Shown: positions 34,921 to 46,312 of the stretch, one piece after another
Numbering within the stretch: position 1 is the first letter of the stretch
How the letters are laid out: every line of letters begins with the position of its first letter
Source of the DNA: Brachionus rotundiformis
Lineage: Eukaryota; Rotifera; Eurotatoria; Ploima; Brachionidae
NCBI GenBank assembly: GCA_016802295.1
Contig: JAESIW010000180.1
Span: 1,367,619-1,431,618 of the forward strand
Length of the DNA: 64,000 bases
Direction of reading: 5' to 3'
The notes under the pieces: model-generated
Database searches by the model: none
What the model was told of the DNA's origin: nothing
The model's input: only the letters and a program-made list of their open reading frames with translations
Program-made: the position numbers and the translations under genes

Positions 34921-36213
34921 ATGTATAGCAATGCCTATTCAATACCTCTTAAAGGTAGCATATCGGCCAAATCAGACAATTTGTCCATCTCAACCAAAGA
35001 ATCAACACATTCCTATGTAGTTGTTGGAAGTTACTCATTTCATTTGGTATCTTTAAGGTTTATTTATATGAGTTTTTATTTACATTTTATTTTAAGACAA
35101 TTATGAAAGGAGATAAAACTGTTAAAGAAATAAGCATAAAGCCATCATCAGAAGATAAAAAATTACCATTGCAGCTTCTCGATGCTAAGTTTGTCTCTTT
35201 CAAAGACAGAGTTATTCTAGTTATTTTATCTAATAAAAACATATATGTAATTATACATTAGTTTATTATAAATTCTTTTTCTAAAATGTGTTCAAATAAT
35301 GAAAGTTTTATGATGATGATGGCTCAAATATGTTGTATTGTTATCAGTTAACTGAAGACGTGGTCAATCCATGTTCTATTGTTGGCCTAAGTCCGAATCT
35401 TATAGCTGTTGGTACTTCCATCGGCTCTGTTTTAATTTTCGAAGTTGTTTCCAAAGGAGATAAGATCACTTTGCTGAACGAAATAAAAGAAAAAGCAATA
35501 AAAGGCAGCATAACCTCACTTGCTACGGATAAAAAAGGACATATTCTATGCATTGGTGACTCGACTGGAAATTGTTTAGTTTACGATTGCCAGGACATTC
35601 ATAATTTTAAAAAAATAAACTTTTTTAATGAAAATCAAAAGTAATTTTTTTAATTTATTTTCTGGATAAATTAGGTTCAAAAGCTTACAAAAAATATTCT
35701 ACAAATTAGATAGTTCATTGATTAAATTTTAAATATTAAACTTAAATGAATTAAAGACCAGTGACTTGCTTGTGCATGTGGAAAGACTTTCTCGTAGTTT
35801 CATTTAGTCATGGAGTTATTTCAATTTTCGACTTAGATCAAGGTATCAATAAATTTTTAATTTTAAAAATAAATTCTGATACTAATTTAAATTTAAGATT
35901 GTCATTTACTTGATATATATGCTCATGCCAGATACATAAATTCATTAGATGTTTGCAAAGATCTTCTAGTTTCTAGTGGAGAAGATTGTTTTTTCCGAGT
36001 ATGGCAGCTAAATGAAATAAACAAAATGATCAAAGTTTATTTAAAATATGATTTTATTAAGCGAATTTTAACTTAATTTTACAGGTAAATCATTTGTATT
36101 CTGGCTTGATTGTCGACACACTCATATCATCGGCCAAATTTAACAATGACACAAATCAAATCTGCATTTCTTCGTATGATAGTATGGAAATATTTGTTTA
36201 CCAAGCTAAATGA
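34921..36213 (+). CDS. WDR54: WD repeat protein WDR54-like
   Basis: Beta-propeller scaffold protein. Six exons (34921-35046, 35097-35246, 35306-35640, 35757-35842, 35898-36034, 36085-36213) total 963 nt, 320 residues, with phases consistent. The N-terminus MYSNAYSIPLKGSISAKSDN parallels the conserved start of WDR54 (MYRxExSIPLKGS, then NLS). Blades include IVGLSPNLIAVGTSIGSVLI and SITSLATDKKGHILCIGDST. YAHARYINSLDVCKDLLVSS followed by GEDCFFRVWQL matches the INAHARxI/SAGED/VWKL block of WDR54. The last segment, LIVDTLISSAKFNNDTNQIC, also aligns. Start at 34921 was chosen because the family begins there, although an upstream in-frame ATG exists at 34822. The fifth intron's donor (GTTTAT) is weak. 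Function is poorly known in any species. Confidence 0.85.
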
Positions 36214-37110
36214 AATAAGCAAATCAAGTCTTTGTTCATGATCTTTTATTTATTCAGGAAAATTAGATAATTAGATATTTAATAAACGTTTTTAATTTAA
36301 ATTCTAGATATGATTGTTAGAAAATTTTCATTCTACAGTAATATATTTTTTTTGCTATTTTCAAACTTTTTACTTTTTGACTTTAATTATTAAGAAAATT
36401 TAAAAAATCAATTTTTTTGCTAAATACGCTTAATAGTTAAGCTGACGGACCATCATCTGCTCCCGAGATGTGCAGTACTTGTCTTCTTTTAGCCATTATT
36501 TGTAAAAATTTTAAGATATCAATTAGTATTAATATTAAATAAAACAAGAACCCGTATCAAAAACAATAAAAAAAGGAATTTATACATATTTAAATTATAT
36601 TGTAACCAGCGACAATATAATCAATTTAAAAAACGCTTGCAAATAAGAGCCCCCAGAATCGTGTCTTTATTGAAGAATTTAAGTCCTTAGATGATAGAAA
36701 ATTTTCTTCAAATTAAATATTTTATAAAGATATAAATACGTTTTACAAGAAAGCAACATAAATAGAACTTAGTCACTTTTGATTAGCTTTAAAAGGTAAT
36801 TAATTAAAGATTACTAAAAAATAATAATACAGTCTAAATTAGTCAATTATCCACCCAGTAATACATTTCCCCGGACCGCTTAGCAATGCCCCCATTCCTC
36901 TGACATTTTAGTTTAATTACCTGTTGCCTCTTAATTACCATCTTATCCTCAGGTGCTTAACAGGCTCAGGTACTTATTTTATTGTCACTTCTCTTATCAA
37001 ATTACTAATGGTCCAATTTCTTGAATTGTCTCTGCTCAAGATTAGAAAAGGAAATAAGAAATAGTACAAAAAATAATAATTGTAACTGGGAAGCTCATTT
37101 AAAACATTTT
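36214..37110. other. Intergenic stretch, nothing recognised
   Basis: A+T-rich, no exon, RNA gene or repeat identified. A slightly less A+T-rich patch lies around 36860-36975 and was not assigned. Confidence 0.4.
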
Positions 37111-37480
37111 TCACCAACTTTTATGTAAAGGTAAATTTTTTAACTTCACAAACGACATGGTTGTTCCATCTTTATCTACTCGATAAGTCAGCGAGCTCAG
37201 TTTATATCCAATTTTATACGGACCATGCCAACTTCTGGATGAAACTTTTATTTGGTAAACGGGCCAAAAAATCATTCTTATCAAAACTCTGATTTCTGAA
37301 ATGAACAAGTTTTTTTTACGATCATTTTTGTTTTTTTAGTAATTAATTTTTTCGGCTCAAACCATGCTTGATTCGCTTCATATGTTGCTCAGACAGGTCT
37401 CTCGGTCCATCTCGATCGTTTTATCTTTCAGATCGTTCTATGGACGTCCCATTATATCTATTCCAACTACTTCGAAGTGT
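37111..37480 (-). mobile_element. LTR-retrotransposon integrase C-terminal fragment
   Basis: The minus-strand open stretch 37308-37111 contains VSSRSWHGPYKIGYKLSSLT followed by YRVDKDGTT. The R-x-WHGPY-x-I-x-x-KL-S-x-x-x-YRV pattern is the C-terminal domain of Gypsy/BEL-type integrases. A further degenerate coding-like stretch continues upstream to about 37480. No LTRs or other pol domains are seen. Confidence 0.55.
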
Positions 37481-37707
37481 GCACTTGCGTTTAAGTAGCT
37501 ATACAATTTATTGAGCTACTTGAGAAATCTAAATATGATTTTCTTTGTTTAAGTGTTTGGCTCCAACCTTGCTTGTGACTATATCTTGACTTTAATCCTA
37601 AATACAAGATATAGATTAAGGTTCCTGTGAATTTAATCTAAAATTACAGGAACAATTTCAACTTTTTTAAAAAATACGGCTCGTAGGAAGCTGGCCTCTG
37701 ACTTTAA

Positions 37708-37845
37708 TTTTAAGACTATTTCAATCATAGAAAAAAAATGAAGATATTATTTTATAAATATTTGAATAATGATGCTCACAAAAGCCATGTTCACAACAAA
37801 TTTTTAATTTTTATTAAAAAAGTTATTTAAAAAATTTTTTATTCG
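37708..37845 (+). repeat. Dispersed repeat, copy 1 (second copy at 47062)
   Basis: TTTTAAGACTATTTCAATCA followed by the next ~55 nt (through TGATGCTCACAAAA) and then TTTTTATTAAAAAAGTTATT recur nearly base for base at 47062-47170. Copy 1 has an additional ~20 nt between the two blocks. No coding potential; family unknown. Confidence 0.65.
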
Positions 37846-37872
37846 AATTAAAATGATTTTAATTAAGCCATA

Positions 37873-38220
37873 ATGAATGAATTGAAGAAAAAAATTTATT
37901 TTGTCGAATCTGATGTTATTAACATTATTCTCGATGATGAATCTATTGAATCAAAGCAAAAAAATGATAAAGGAAAAATTATAAAACAGGACTTGAGTAT
38001 TGAATTCGAAGAGAAAATTGATATAAATTATAAGAAATTAAAGAACTTAAAAGATCAAACAACAGATTCATCTAATAGCCAACTAAATGAGCCTCTCAAC
38101 AAATCGATGAAATTAAATGATTTTGTTTCTCAATATCAAAGACTAATTAAACGTCTCTATTATAATAGGATAGATGAAGATCAAAATTTTGAGATTGATG
38201 TTTTTATTTGTTTTTTTTAG
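37873..38220 (+). CDS. Unassigned Lys/Asp/Ile-rich ORF
   Basis: A 115-codon open stretch from an ATG, unusually long for this composition, with a charged, coil-like sequence (KKIYFVESDVINIILDDESI at the N-terminus). It ends with FICFF before TAG. After the stop, other frames stay coding-like for about 200 nt (FDMPTIDFSESQFKINDKSF near 38288). This may be a decayed gene or repeat ORF. I recognise no domain, and expression is unproven. Confidence 0.3.
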   Translation: MNELKKKIYFVESDVINIILDDESIESKQKNDKGKIIKQDLSIEFEEKIDINYKKLKNLKDQTTDSSNSQLNEPLNKSMKLNDFVSQYQRLIKRLYYNRIDEDQNFEIDVFICFF

Positions 38221-39289
38221 AAGGAATTCTAGATATTGTTTGCTGAAAATGTAGAATAATAACAGAATTTATCTTCGAATTTGTCTTTCGATATGCCGAC
38301 AATTGATTTTTCAGAAAGTCAATTTAAGATAAATGATAAAAGCTTCGATAAAAAGTATGATTATAACATGACAGATTATCATTAAAGCTGTTTCCAATCT
38401 CTAATTAAGAAATTGATCTAAATCAATATCAAAAAATCTATTTAGATCAAGGAAAGAAATGATTGATGATATCTTTAAATGCGTTAACTTAGTTTAACAT
38501 TTTATTCATAATAAAAATCTTAGTTTTGAAATCAGAATTTTTACTCTTTCTTCCCAAAAAAAATTTATTTTAAATATTCAGCCAAAACTAAAAATTGGAT
38601 ATTAAAATAATTAAATCCTAAATCCTAGGAAACCTTTCAACGTATCAAGTAACAAAAATATCTGGACTTTTCAAGTGGAAAACTACAACATGAGCCTTTT
38701 TTTCCTAACCTAATACATTAAGTAATAAATCTCAATTGGACTGGTGTTTTTACAATAAAAGAAACAATTTAATACATATTAAATGTCGTCGATACACAAC
38801 TTAGTTAAGTGATCATTCGAATTTGTTCGGCGAATTTGAATTTTAAATTTTAATTAATTTTTTTGTTTCGCTTTTAAATTTTCAAAATATAGCATTATAA
38901 TTTTCTGTTTAAATTAAAATTCAAAGAAAAAAAAAAATTATAAATTTAATTTAATTTTAATTTAAATATTTTTTTCATTAAAATTAAAAAATAGTATATC
39001 AAATTAAATCAAAAGCAATATAAGATTTAAAAAGAAAGTACGAATTTTTTGTCTTCTTTGTTTCGGCTTTTGATTCATTTTTTATGGTAATTTTCGCATT
39101 TTGCATATTTAAATTAATATGTAAAGTTTTAATTAAAAAAAAAAAATTAATATTGCCTAGATTTTACCATTGCAAGATTAATCAACGGTCAAAAAAGTAT
39201 TCGTGTTTAGCCTTACTGGCAATTTTTTTTCTCCCTTTTAAATACATTATCTAATGTAATTTTTTATGCTGACTTCCCATTTATGCATT

Positions 39290-39500
39290 AATTGATGTAG
39301 GTCATTTAGTTTTCGCGTAATTCCACTTTTTTCGGTCAAAATCGACAATACTTTCGCAAGGGAGTGGCCAATCGTCTCCAAATTTTGCAGCCTGTGTTCT
39401 CACCACTCAAAGCTCTCTAGCTAATTCCTTTCGTCAATTTTGAACTCTCAACGGACGGACGGACAGACTGGAGAAACTTGATACCTAGATTTTATTTTTT
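39290..39500 (+). repeat. Candidate interspersed repeat with GGACGGACGGACAGAC box
   Basis: This block is clearly less A+T-rich than its surroundings and contains CCTTTCGTCAATTTTGA, then CGGACGGACGGACAGACTGG and AACTTGATACCTAG. Such a TTTCGTCAATTTTGA/GGACGGACAGAC combination is, from memory, a hallmark of interspersed repeats in several invertebrate genomes. There is no ORF and no clear termini. Confidence 0.4.
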
Positions 39501-39877
39501 TAATTCATTTTTATTTTTTTTGGTAAAATTTAGGCTACCCTAACCCCTAAACCCACTTGTTTTTTTTGGATTGTTAAACATGAGCATTCAATTTCATAAT
39601 TTGAAATTTTTATTTTAATTCAAATAGAACTACTTGTTCGGTACTAATAAGAAACATACAAGCAATATATTTAGTGATTATTTAAAATTTATTTTAAAAG
39701 ATTTTCGATCTAGACTTTTATATTTTATCTTCATTATAAAATCTGCTGTATAGATGACAATTACTGCAATCTTTTTAATAAACTAAGTTTTAGAAAAAAA
39801 ATTTTTAGGTCTTGTTAAATTGTTGTATGCCTTTGTATTTTCATGCAATAGGATCGTGATTTAAGCATAAAAGCTGC

Positions 39878-42800
39878 TTAATTATTATTGTTTTCCGTAT
39901 CGATCTTTTGAGCGTATATTTTTTCTATTTTAATATTTAATTGTGTTAATTCGTATAAAATTTTATTTGTCTTTTCATCTCTTTCTTTTTCCATTTTTTC
40001 ATTTTTTTTCAGTAACTCTTCTCTTTTAAAATCCTGGTAATTCAAAAAAAATATATAAATTGATATTTTTTTTAAAAAAGGTTCAATCGTATCGGCGAAA
40101 AAAATATCAACTTTTGTCAAAAAATATTCAATTATATTAAATAACGCATATATTGGTTTTCCTGATTTTTTAATTTCTTCTATCTTTAATATATAATCAA
40201 TTTTATTCATTGAATCATCCTTTTCGGCAGTTTTGAACAATTCATTTACTTCATCAATAGAAATACCAGTAAAAATATTAAGCAATAGAATAGACATAAA
40301 ATAAATGAAAGATCCATAAATGATAAAATTTATGAAGGAATATGAATTAATTTGATTCAATCCCATATTATCTGTCTCTAAAGACCCAATCATCATGATT
40401 ATAGTTTTAAATAACCCCAACTCAAAGGAAGAATTGAAGGAGTTTAAAAAGTCATTTCGATCAGGACTAAAATTTTTTTCTAAATTCTGAAATGAAAGGC
40501 AGAAAGCTATTAAAAATAATATGACAATAACTATAAAGCTGTTTGCTTTTCTCAAAATTTTTCCGATAACTCTTATATATATACCAAAATGGTAAAACAT
40601 GCTCATTTTTATGATAAGTACAATATATGAGAGCAGAATTGATATCGAAACCAGAACTATATTTGTTTGGTTGAAACCAACAAAAATTGTTGCAATTCCC
40701 AGAGAATAAGTTAAACATTCGATTAAATTTTTTTTTGAAAAAAAGTATAATTTATGAAAATTTTTCTTTGACGTTCCTTGCTTTGAAATTTGACGAATAG
40801 AAAGTACTAGCTGAAAAATTTCAAATATAGAAAATAAAATAAAAAAAATTAATGAAATAATCTTTGAAAAACTATTCCAAGTATAAGATAGTTGTTTATA
40901 TTCTGTAATGTAAAAAGAATAAGAAAACAAAAATAAAATGTAAATTAACAATATTCCATTGTATATAAATCCTGCTAATCTCCTCCAGCTTTTTCCGAGA
41001 ATTTTCTTGAAATATGAATCACTCAAAATATCATCATTAGGATATTTTTTTAAATTTTCGAAAAAAATTTCAGTATGCGATTTCAAATTCAATGTTTCAC
41101 ATAATTGACATTCGTTCCTTCGAAAAAATCAAAAATTAGAAATTATTTAAAAAAAAAAAATAAAAGTTAATAGGATCTGATGTTCTAGCTTATTGTTTTA
41201 ATTCTTTTATAATTCAAATATTAAATTTCATGATTTCATGAATCGAAAATTATATACAAAAGGTATTCATAAAATTTTAACTTATTATGTTTTACTTTTA
41301 TTCCTAATTTTCTCGATATTTATCACCCAAATTTTAACTATGCAAATATTGGAATCAAGGTTTGGATGATTCATTCCACGTCTTTACTGTAACATTACTC
41401 AGAATGAATTTTTTTCTAAGAGAAGCGTTTACCTTATCAATTAAACGATTTTTTGTCCTTAAGTTTAAAAAATTACACTTATCTATTAAAAATAAAATTT
41501 GGTTGAATTAGATTTCGGCGATGATTAAGTTTTGTTCACAAACGAAGCTTTATTTTCGTAAACAAGATAAAATTTTTTTATTTAATTGACTTTACATTTA
41601 AAACTTTAAATTTGTTATTTAAAATATTTTAAAATTACTGTTATAAGATAAAAAACAAAAGTTTAAAAGAAAAATTACCTATGGACTTTTTTTGTTTCAT
41701 CAAAAATGAATATGTCAATAAATCCTTTCTTCATTAAAGATCCAATTAGTATAAACCAATTTTTTTCAAAATATAAATTTATGTTTTTTGTGTTGACAAA
41801 ATTATCTGTTTGATAGTTATTTTCTTTATTGTTTTTTTCTTTAATATTTCCAGGGAAAAAATATTCAGCAAGTATATCAAAATAAAAAATAAAAATATTT
41901 TCATTTTTATCTTGTAGAAAAGTCCAGCTCTGTTCAAAATCAATATCAATAAAACTAAACTTTCGATATAGAGCTAAATTGTAATTATCGTTTTCTTTCA
42001 TTAAAGCATTAAATAATCTTGTATCCCCTCTTTTGATTAGATAATTAAATGAATCGCACGATAGCATTGCAAAATCAAAATTTATCGTTTGGTTGTTATT
42101 GATTTGTATGTTGATTAGGTTCTTTAGATCAAGAATAAAATTAGTATCAAAAATGTCAAGTTTGATCATTAAGTCAAGAAAACTATATTTATAAATCTTG
42201 AAATTTTCGATCAAGTTTTTTACTAAATTCTGATCCATCTTATTTAGACAGATATTATTTAGTAAAAAAATAAGAAAACTAAAATCTAACTTTTGATTTC
42301 GGATTAAATACTTATAATTTGGTGATATTTGTTTAAAGTTATTTTTACTGAGAGCATCATTAATTTTTTTAGAGTTCAAGAATAAACGATAATTATTCAT
42401 CATAAATTCTTCCTTCTTTTCAAAGAAATCTTGGGAAAACTCAAAATATTGTAAAAGATTAAAAAAGTCTAAAGCGGAAAAATTAAATTTATAAACAAAT
42501 TTTAAATGACTGAATTGCTCAAAGTCAAAGTTCATAGAATAAAAAAAGGATATCTTAAAAAAGTTATTAGATAAATCTATTTTTTCGAGGAACTTATATT
42601 TTGATACGAAGTTTTTTTCCAAATAGAAAAGCTTATTTCCAGAAACATTAAGATTTTTCAAGCAAGGGAGCCGAAAGGGCTCAAAATGCTTAATTTTATT
42701 ATTTGAAAAATTGAGAACCTCGATATTGAATAGATTTTTAAATGTATTAGATGGAATCTCTTTAATCAAATTATCACTTAAATTTATAATTTTTAATTTA

Positions 42801-45166
42801 TATAAGCCGAAAAATAGGTTTTTGTTTATATTTTCTAATTGATTTCCACTAAAAGAAATTTCTTCTAAAAATAACAGAGACCTAAATGTATCAAACGGTA
42901 TCTCATTGATCAGATTGTTGTCTAGACTAATTATTCTAAGATTAGGTAATTTTTTTAATTGTTTATCATTGATTTTCATTATTTCGTTCCCATTTAAGGA
43001 AATGATTTCTAATCTTGATAGTTTTCTGAATTTTGGTATTTCTTTAATGAAATTTTTGTCAAAAATTATTTCCTTTAATTTTCCTAATTTATTAAATAAA
43101 TTTATTTCAATATCTTGAATCTTATTTCCACTAAAAGAAATAATTTCTAAATTTATGGTGTTATTGAATAAACTTCTAGGAATACTTTTTATAAAGTTAT
43201 TATCTAAAAAAATTCCCTTCAAATTATAAACTTGATCAAATAAGCTCTCTTCAATACTTTTAATTTTGTTTCCTTTGAAAGAAATAACCTCTAAATTATT
43301 CAGATCTTTAAACGAATTTACTGGAATTTCCTCAACAAAATTGTTATTGAAATAAATTCTTCTTAAATTATTTAAATTATTAAATTGATTATTTTGAATA
43401 TTGATAATTCTGTTTCCACTAAACGATATTGATTCTAATTTTTCGAGATTATTGAATGTATCACATGGAATTTCTTCGATTAAATTATTATCAAAAATTA
43501 AAGTTCTTAAATTAATTAAATTTTCAAATTGATATTTATGAATCTCTCTAATTTTATTCCCACTAAAGGATAAGAATTCTAGTTTTTCCAGACTATTTAA
43601 TGCATCACTTGGAAATTCTTCGATTAAATTGTTATCAAATATTACTTGTTTCAATTTAACTAAGTAATTAAATTGATCTTTTACTATATTTTTAATCTTG
43701 TTTCCGCTCAACGAAAGAATTTCTAATCTTTGATTTTTTTCGCGAACTATTTTAGGAATTTTATTGAACCAACTTAAATCTTTTTTAAAATTCGATTTTG
43801 ATTGCTTTTCTATTTTTTTGGCCGTGGGTGTGTTCAATTCTGAAGAATATAATTCTAATCCTGTTAATATTATAAACGCATCAAAAGGAATGTCTTCTAA
43901 AAAATTATTATCCAAATACAATTCTTTCAAATAAATTAGAAAATTAAATTGATTTTCTTTTAGTATCTTAATATAGTTTCCACTCAAAGAAATAATTTCT
44001 AAATTTTTGAGATTTTTGAATGCATCACGTGGAATACGTTCAATTAAATTATTACCAAGATATATTTGTTTTAAATTATCAACATTTTTAAAATAATCTT
44101 TATCTATAATTCTTAATCTGTTTTGTCGAAACGAAATAATTTCTAGATTTTTGAGATTATTAAATGCTTCAACTTGAATATCTTCAATTAAATTGTTATC
44201 GAAATTTATATTTTTTAAATCTTCTAAATTATTAAACTGATATTTTAAAATTCTTTTAATCTGGTTCCCACTAAATGAAATAATAACCAAATTTTTTAGA
44301 TTTACGAATGCATTAGTTGGAATCTCTTCGATTAAATTTTTGTCGAAATTTATATTTTTTAAATTTTTTAAATTATTAAATTGATAGTTTTGAATATATC
44401 GTATTCTGTTCCCACTAAATGAAATAATTTCTAAACATTCGAGATTACTAAATGTATTGTTTGGAAAATTTTCAATAAGATTGTTATCGAGATATAATTC
44501 TTTTAAAAAATCTAAATAATAAAATTGATTTTTTAAAATTCTTTTAATCTTGTTTCCTTTTAATGAAATAATAACCAAATTTTTTAGATTTACGAATGCA
44601 TCTTTAGGAATTTCTTCGATTAAATTGTTATCGAAGTTTATATTTTTTAAATTTTTTAAATTATTAAATTGATAGTTTTGAATATATCGTATTCTGTTCC
44701 CACTAAATGAAATAATTTCTAAATATTCGAGATTACTAAATGCATTAGTTGGAATCTCTTCGATTAAGTTGTTATTGAAATTTATTTCTTTAATTGAAAA
44801 TAGATTATTTATTTGTATTGTACTGAGACTTGTGATTTTTCTTCCTTCAAGAGATAATTTTTCCCCATTATTTAGATTTATCGAATTCATTCTACTTAGA
44901 GGAAGTTCTAACTCTGCTTTCGTTTGCCCATTTGTGTTCAAATCATACTTATATTCATTGGTGTACAATTGATATTTACAACATTTGTTTTGGCGATTAT
45001 ACTTATATTCATTGTTGTTCAATTCATACATAGATTCTTCAGTGTTCAAATCATACTCATATTGATTGGTTTTTAACAATGAAAAATTTAAACATCTCTT
45101 TTCTCCTAATTTAAATTCGCTATCCATAATTTTATTCTGATGATTTTTTTTTTTATGTAATATCAA
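39878..45166 (-). CDS. LRR-TRP channel: leucine-rich-repeat array joined to a TRPA-like cation channel
   Basis: Two exons, 45166-41679 and 41117-39878, total 4728 nt and 1575 residues. The donor (CATAG/GTAATTT) leaves two bases of an Arg codon and the acceptor (TTCGAAG/G) supplies the third; the second exon has no ATG near its start and an in-frame TGA just upstream. Residues ~100-820 form about 30 LRRs of 24 residues, alternating two types (ISFSGNxI and INFDNNLIEEIP), with no signal peptide, so the array is predicted cytosolic. A ~300-residue linker of unknown fold follows. The channel half has S1 ~1212-1232, S2 ~1249-1269, S3 ~1293-1311, S4 ~1314-1336, S5 ~1354-1374, pore helix LGLFKTIIMMIGSLETD ~1395-1411 and S6 with LLLNIFTGISIDEVNEL ~1440-1456. 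A C-terminal coiled coil lies at ~1525-1566. The S6 and post-S6 helix resemble TRPA1 (LMNLLIGLAVGDI). No ankyrin repeats were seen. Alternative: two adjacent genes. Confidence 0.75.
42560..44860 (-). repeat. Intragenic 144-bp repeat array encoding paired LRRs
   Basis: The LRR exon is built from 48-residue (144-bp) units, each a pair of 24-residue LRRs. Two stretches of about 85 bp, around 44350-44432 and 44638-44722, are nearly identical and lie 288 bp (two units) apart. The most similar units are at the N-terminal end, and the array is interrupted by a non-LRR insert at about 43740-43860 (sequence ELNTPTAKKIEKQSKS). Confidence 0.7.
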
Positions 45167-45357
45167 AATTTATATACTTAATTCATCTGACAATATGGAC
45201 TTTTTTATAACCATGGTAATATTATTATAACTTTTTCCATTATTTTAACTATTTTTAAATTCTTACATAGCGCCAAAGGCAATGATATCAAGTCTTGGGG
45301 TTTTTAAAATAACTTATCATATTTGAATTCGGTAAATTGGTATTTTAATTGGTATTC
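45167..45357. promoter_or_regulatory. Upstream flank of the LRR-TRP gene
   Basis: Fewer than 200 bp separate the LRR-TRP start codon from transposase-derived sequence. No core-promoter element is identifiable. The true promoter may lie within or beyond the MULE relic if a 5' non-coding exon exists. Confidence 0.3.
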
Positions 45358-46312
45358 CTAAATTTTGAATTTTCTTATATAATGCCGATCTAAAATGAAA
45401 CAAGCACCTATAAACCGGGACGGAAAAACTTTATCAAAAGCATTAATAAAAGCTCTTTCGAAATCAGTTGTGCATGATTTTGGCAACATTGTCATAGATA
45501 GATTTGGTTTTGCGAGGTAGCAGGACAAAAACGCAAAGGACACAGTCACAATCTACTAAGGCATGAAAAGTGTACACTTGCTTAAAGTTCTCTGGTGCAA
45601 TATCAAATGTACCATTGCAAAATATGTGACGATTTTCCAATAATTTTATCACCTTTTCAGTAGCAAAAACAAAAAAACTTTCCTTATCGGAACTGTCATG
45701 GAATTAAAAATTTTCTTCATTAACTGTTTTTTTTAAAATTCAGGATTTTTATTATCTTGTAGAGCTTTTAGATACTGCTGTTCTGTTTTTTTTTTTCCTG
45801 TTGATAACTTGTCTTTGAGAATCATATGATGAAGTAGCAGCTATTTGCTCGTCAGTAAATAAACTTGATAGAATCTCACTTATAACAGTTCGTGGCTCTG
45901 CATGGCTATTGACTGCTTTTTCCTTAAGAAATCTTCTATATTCACGCTCGTGAATTGTTTTGGGGTCAGCAGCTTCTTTGTGCTTAACATTGGTCTTCAA
46001 GTAGACGTCAACTTCTTCACCTATTTTAAAGCAGAATGTAAAACAAGCCCCTTTACATCCGTTTGTTAGACATCGCCAAACGATTCTTAAACCTTCCTTC
46101 TGCTTTTCAACAGACTTGGTCAGCCGATAGTAAAAGCCGACATGGTAAAGCTGCGGTTTATCTCTAACTGAGGCTGTTATTCTGCCTTTTTCTTGGCTTA
46201 GCTCAAAATGAAGGAGACTTGATTCATCAAATTGAGGTTCAGATACAATTAACTGATCAAAGTAAGTAGGAAATTCATTATTTTCCATCAAGAAATTTAA
46301 AAAAAAGGTCAT
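45358..46312 (-). pseudogene. FLYWCH/MULE transposase relic
   Basis: Mutator-like transposase of the FLYWCH-MULE type. The minus-strand piece 46312-45752 (186 codons) contains an N-terminal FLYWCH-like zinc finger: LYHVGFYYRLTKSVEKQKEG, then WRCLTNGCKGACFTF and a terminal His (KHKEA). After two stops, 45652-45464 reads SSDKESFFVFATEKVIK and HIFCNGTFDIAPENFKQVYT, the first catalytic region, but with Asn where the family has the catalytic Asp (F-x-DGTF). After a frameshift, 45474-45358 reads TTDFERAFINAFDKVFPSRF, the second catalytic Asp region. The C-terminal part is missing; the element ends next to the LRR-TRP gene. It is inactive. Confidence 0.8.

Noticed and set aside
41093..41116. Independent start for the channel gene just upstream of 41092
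   Set aside because: The apparent start at 41092 is TTG, there is no ATG before the first transmembrane segments, and a stop closes the frame 12 nt above the acceptor. Splicing from the LRR exon explains the frame better.
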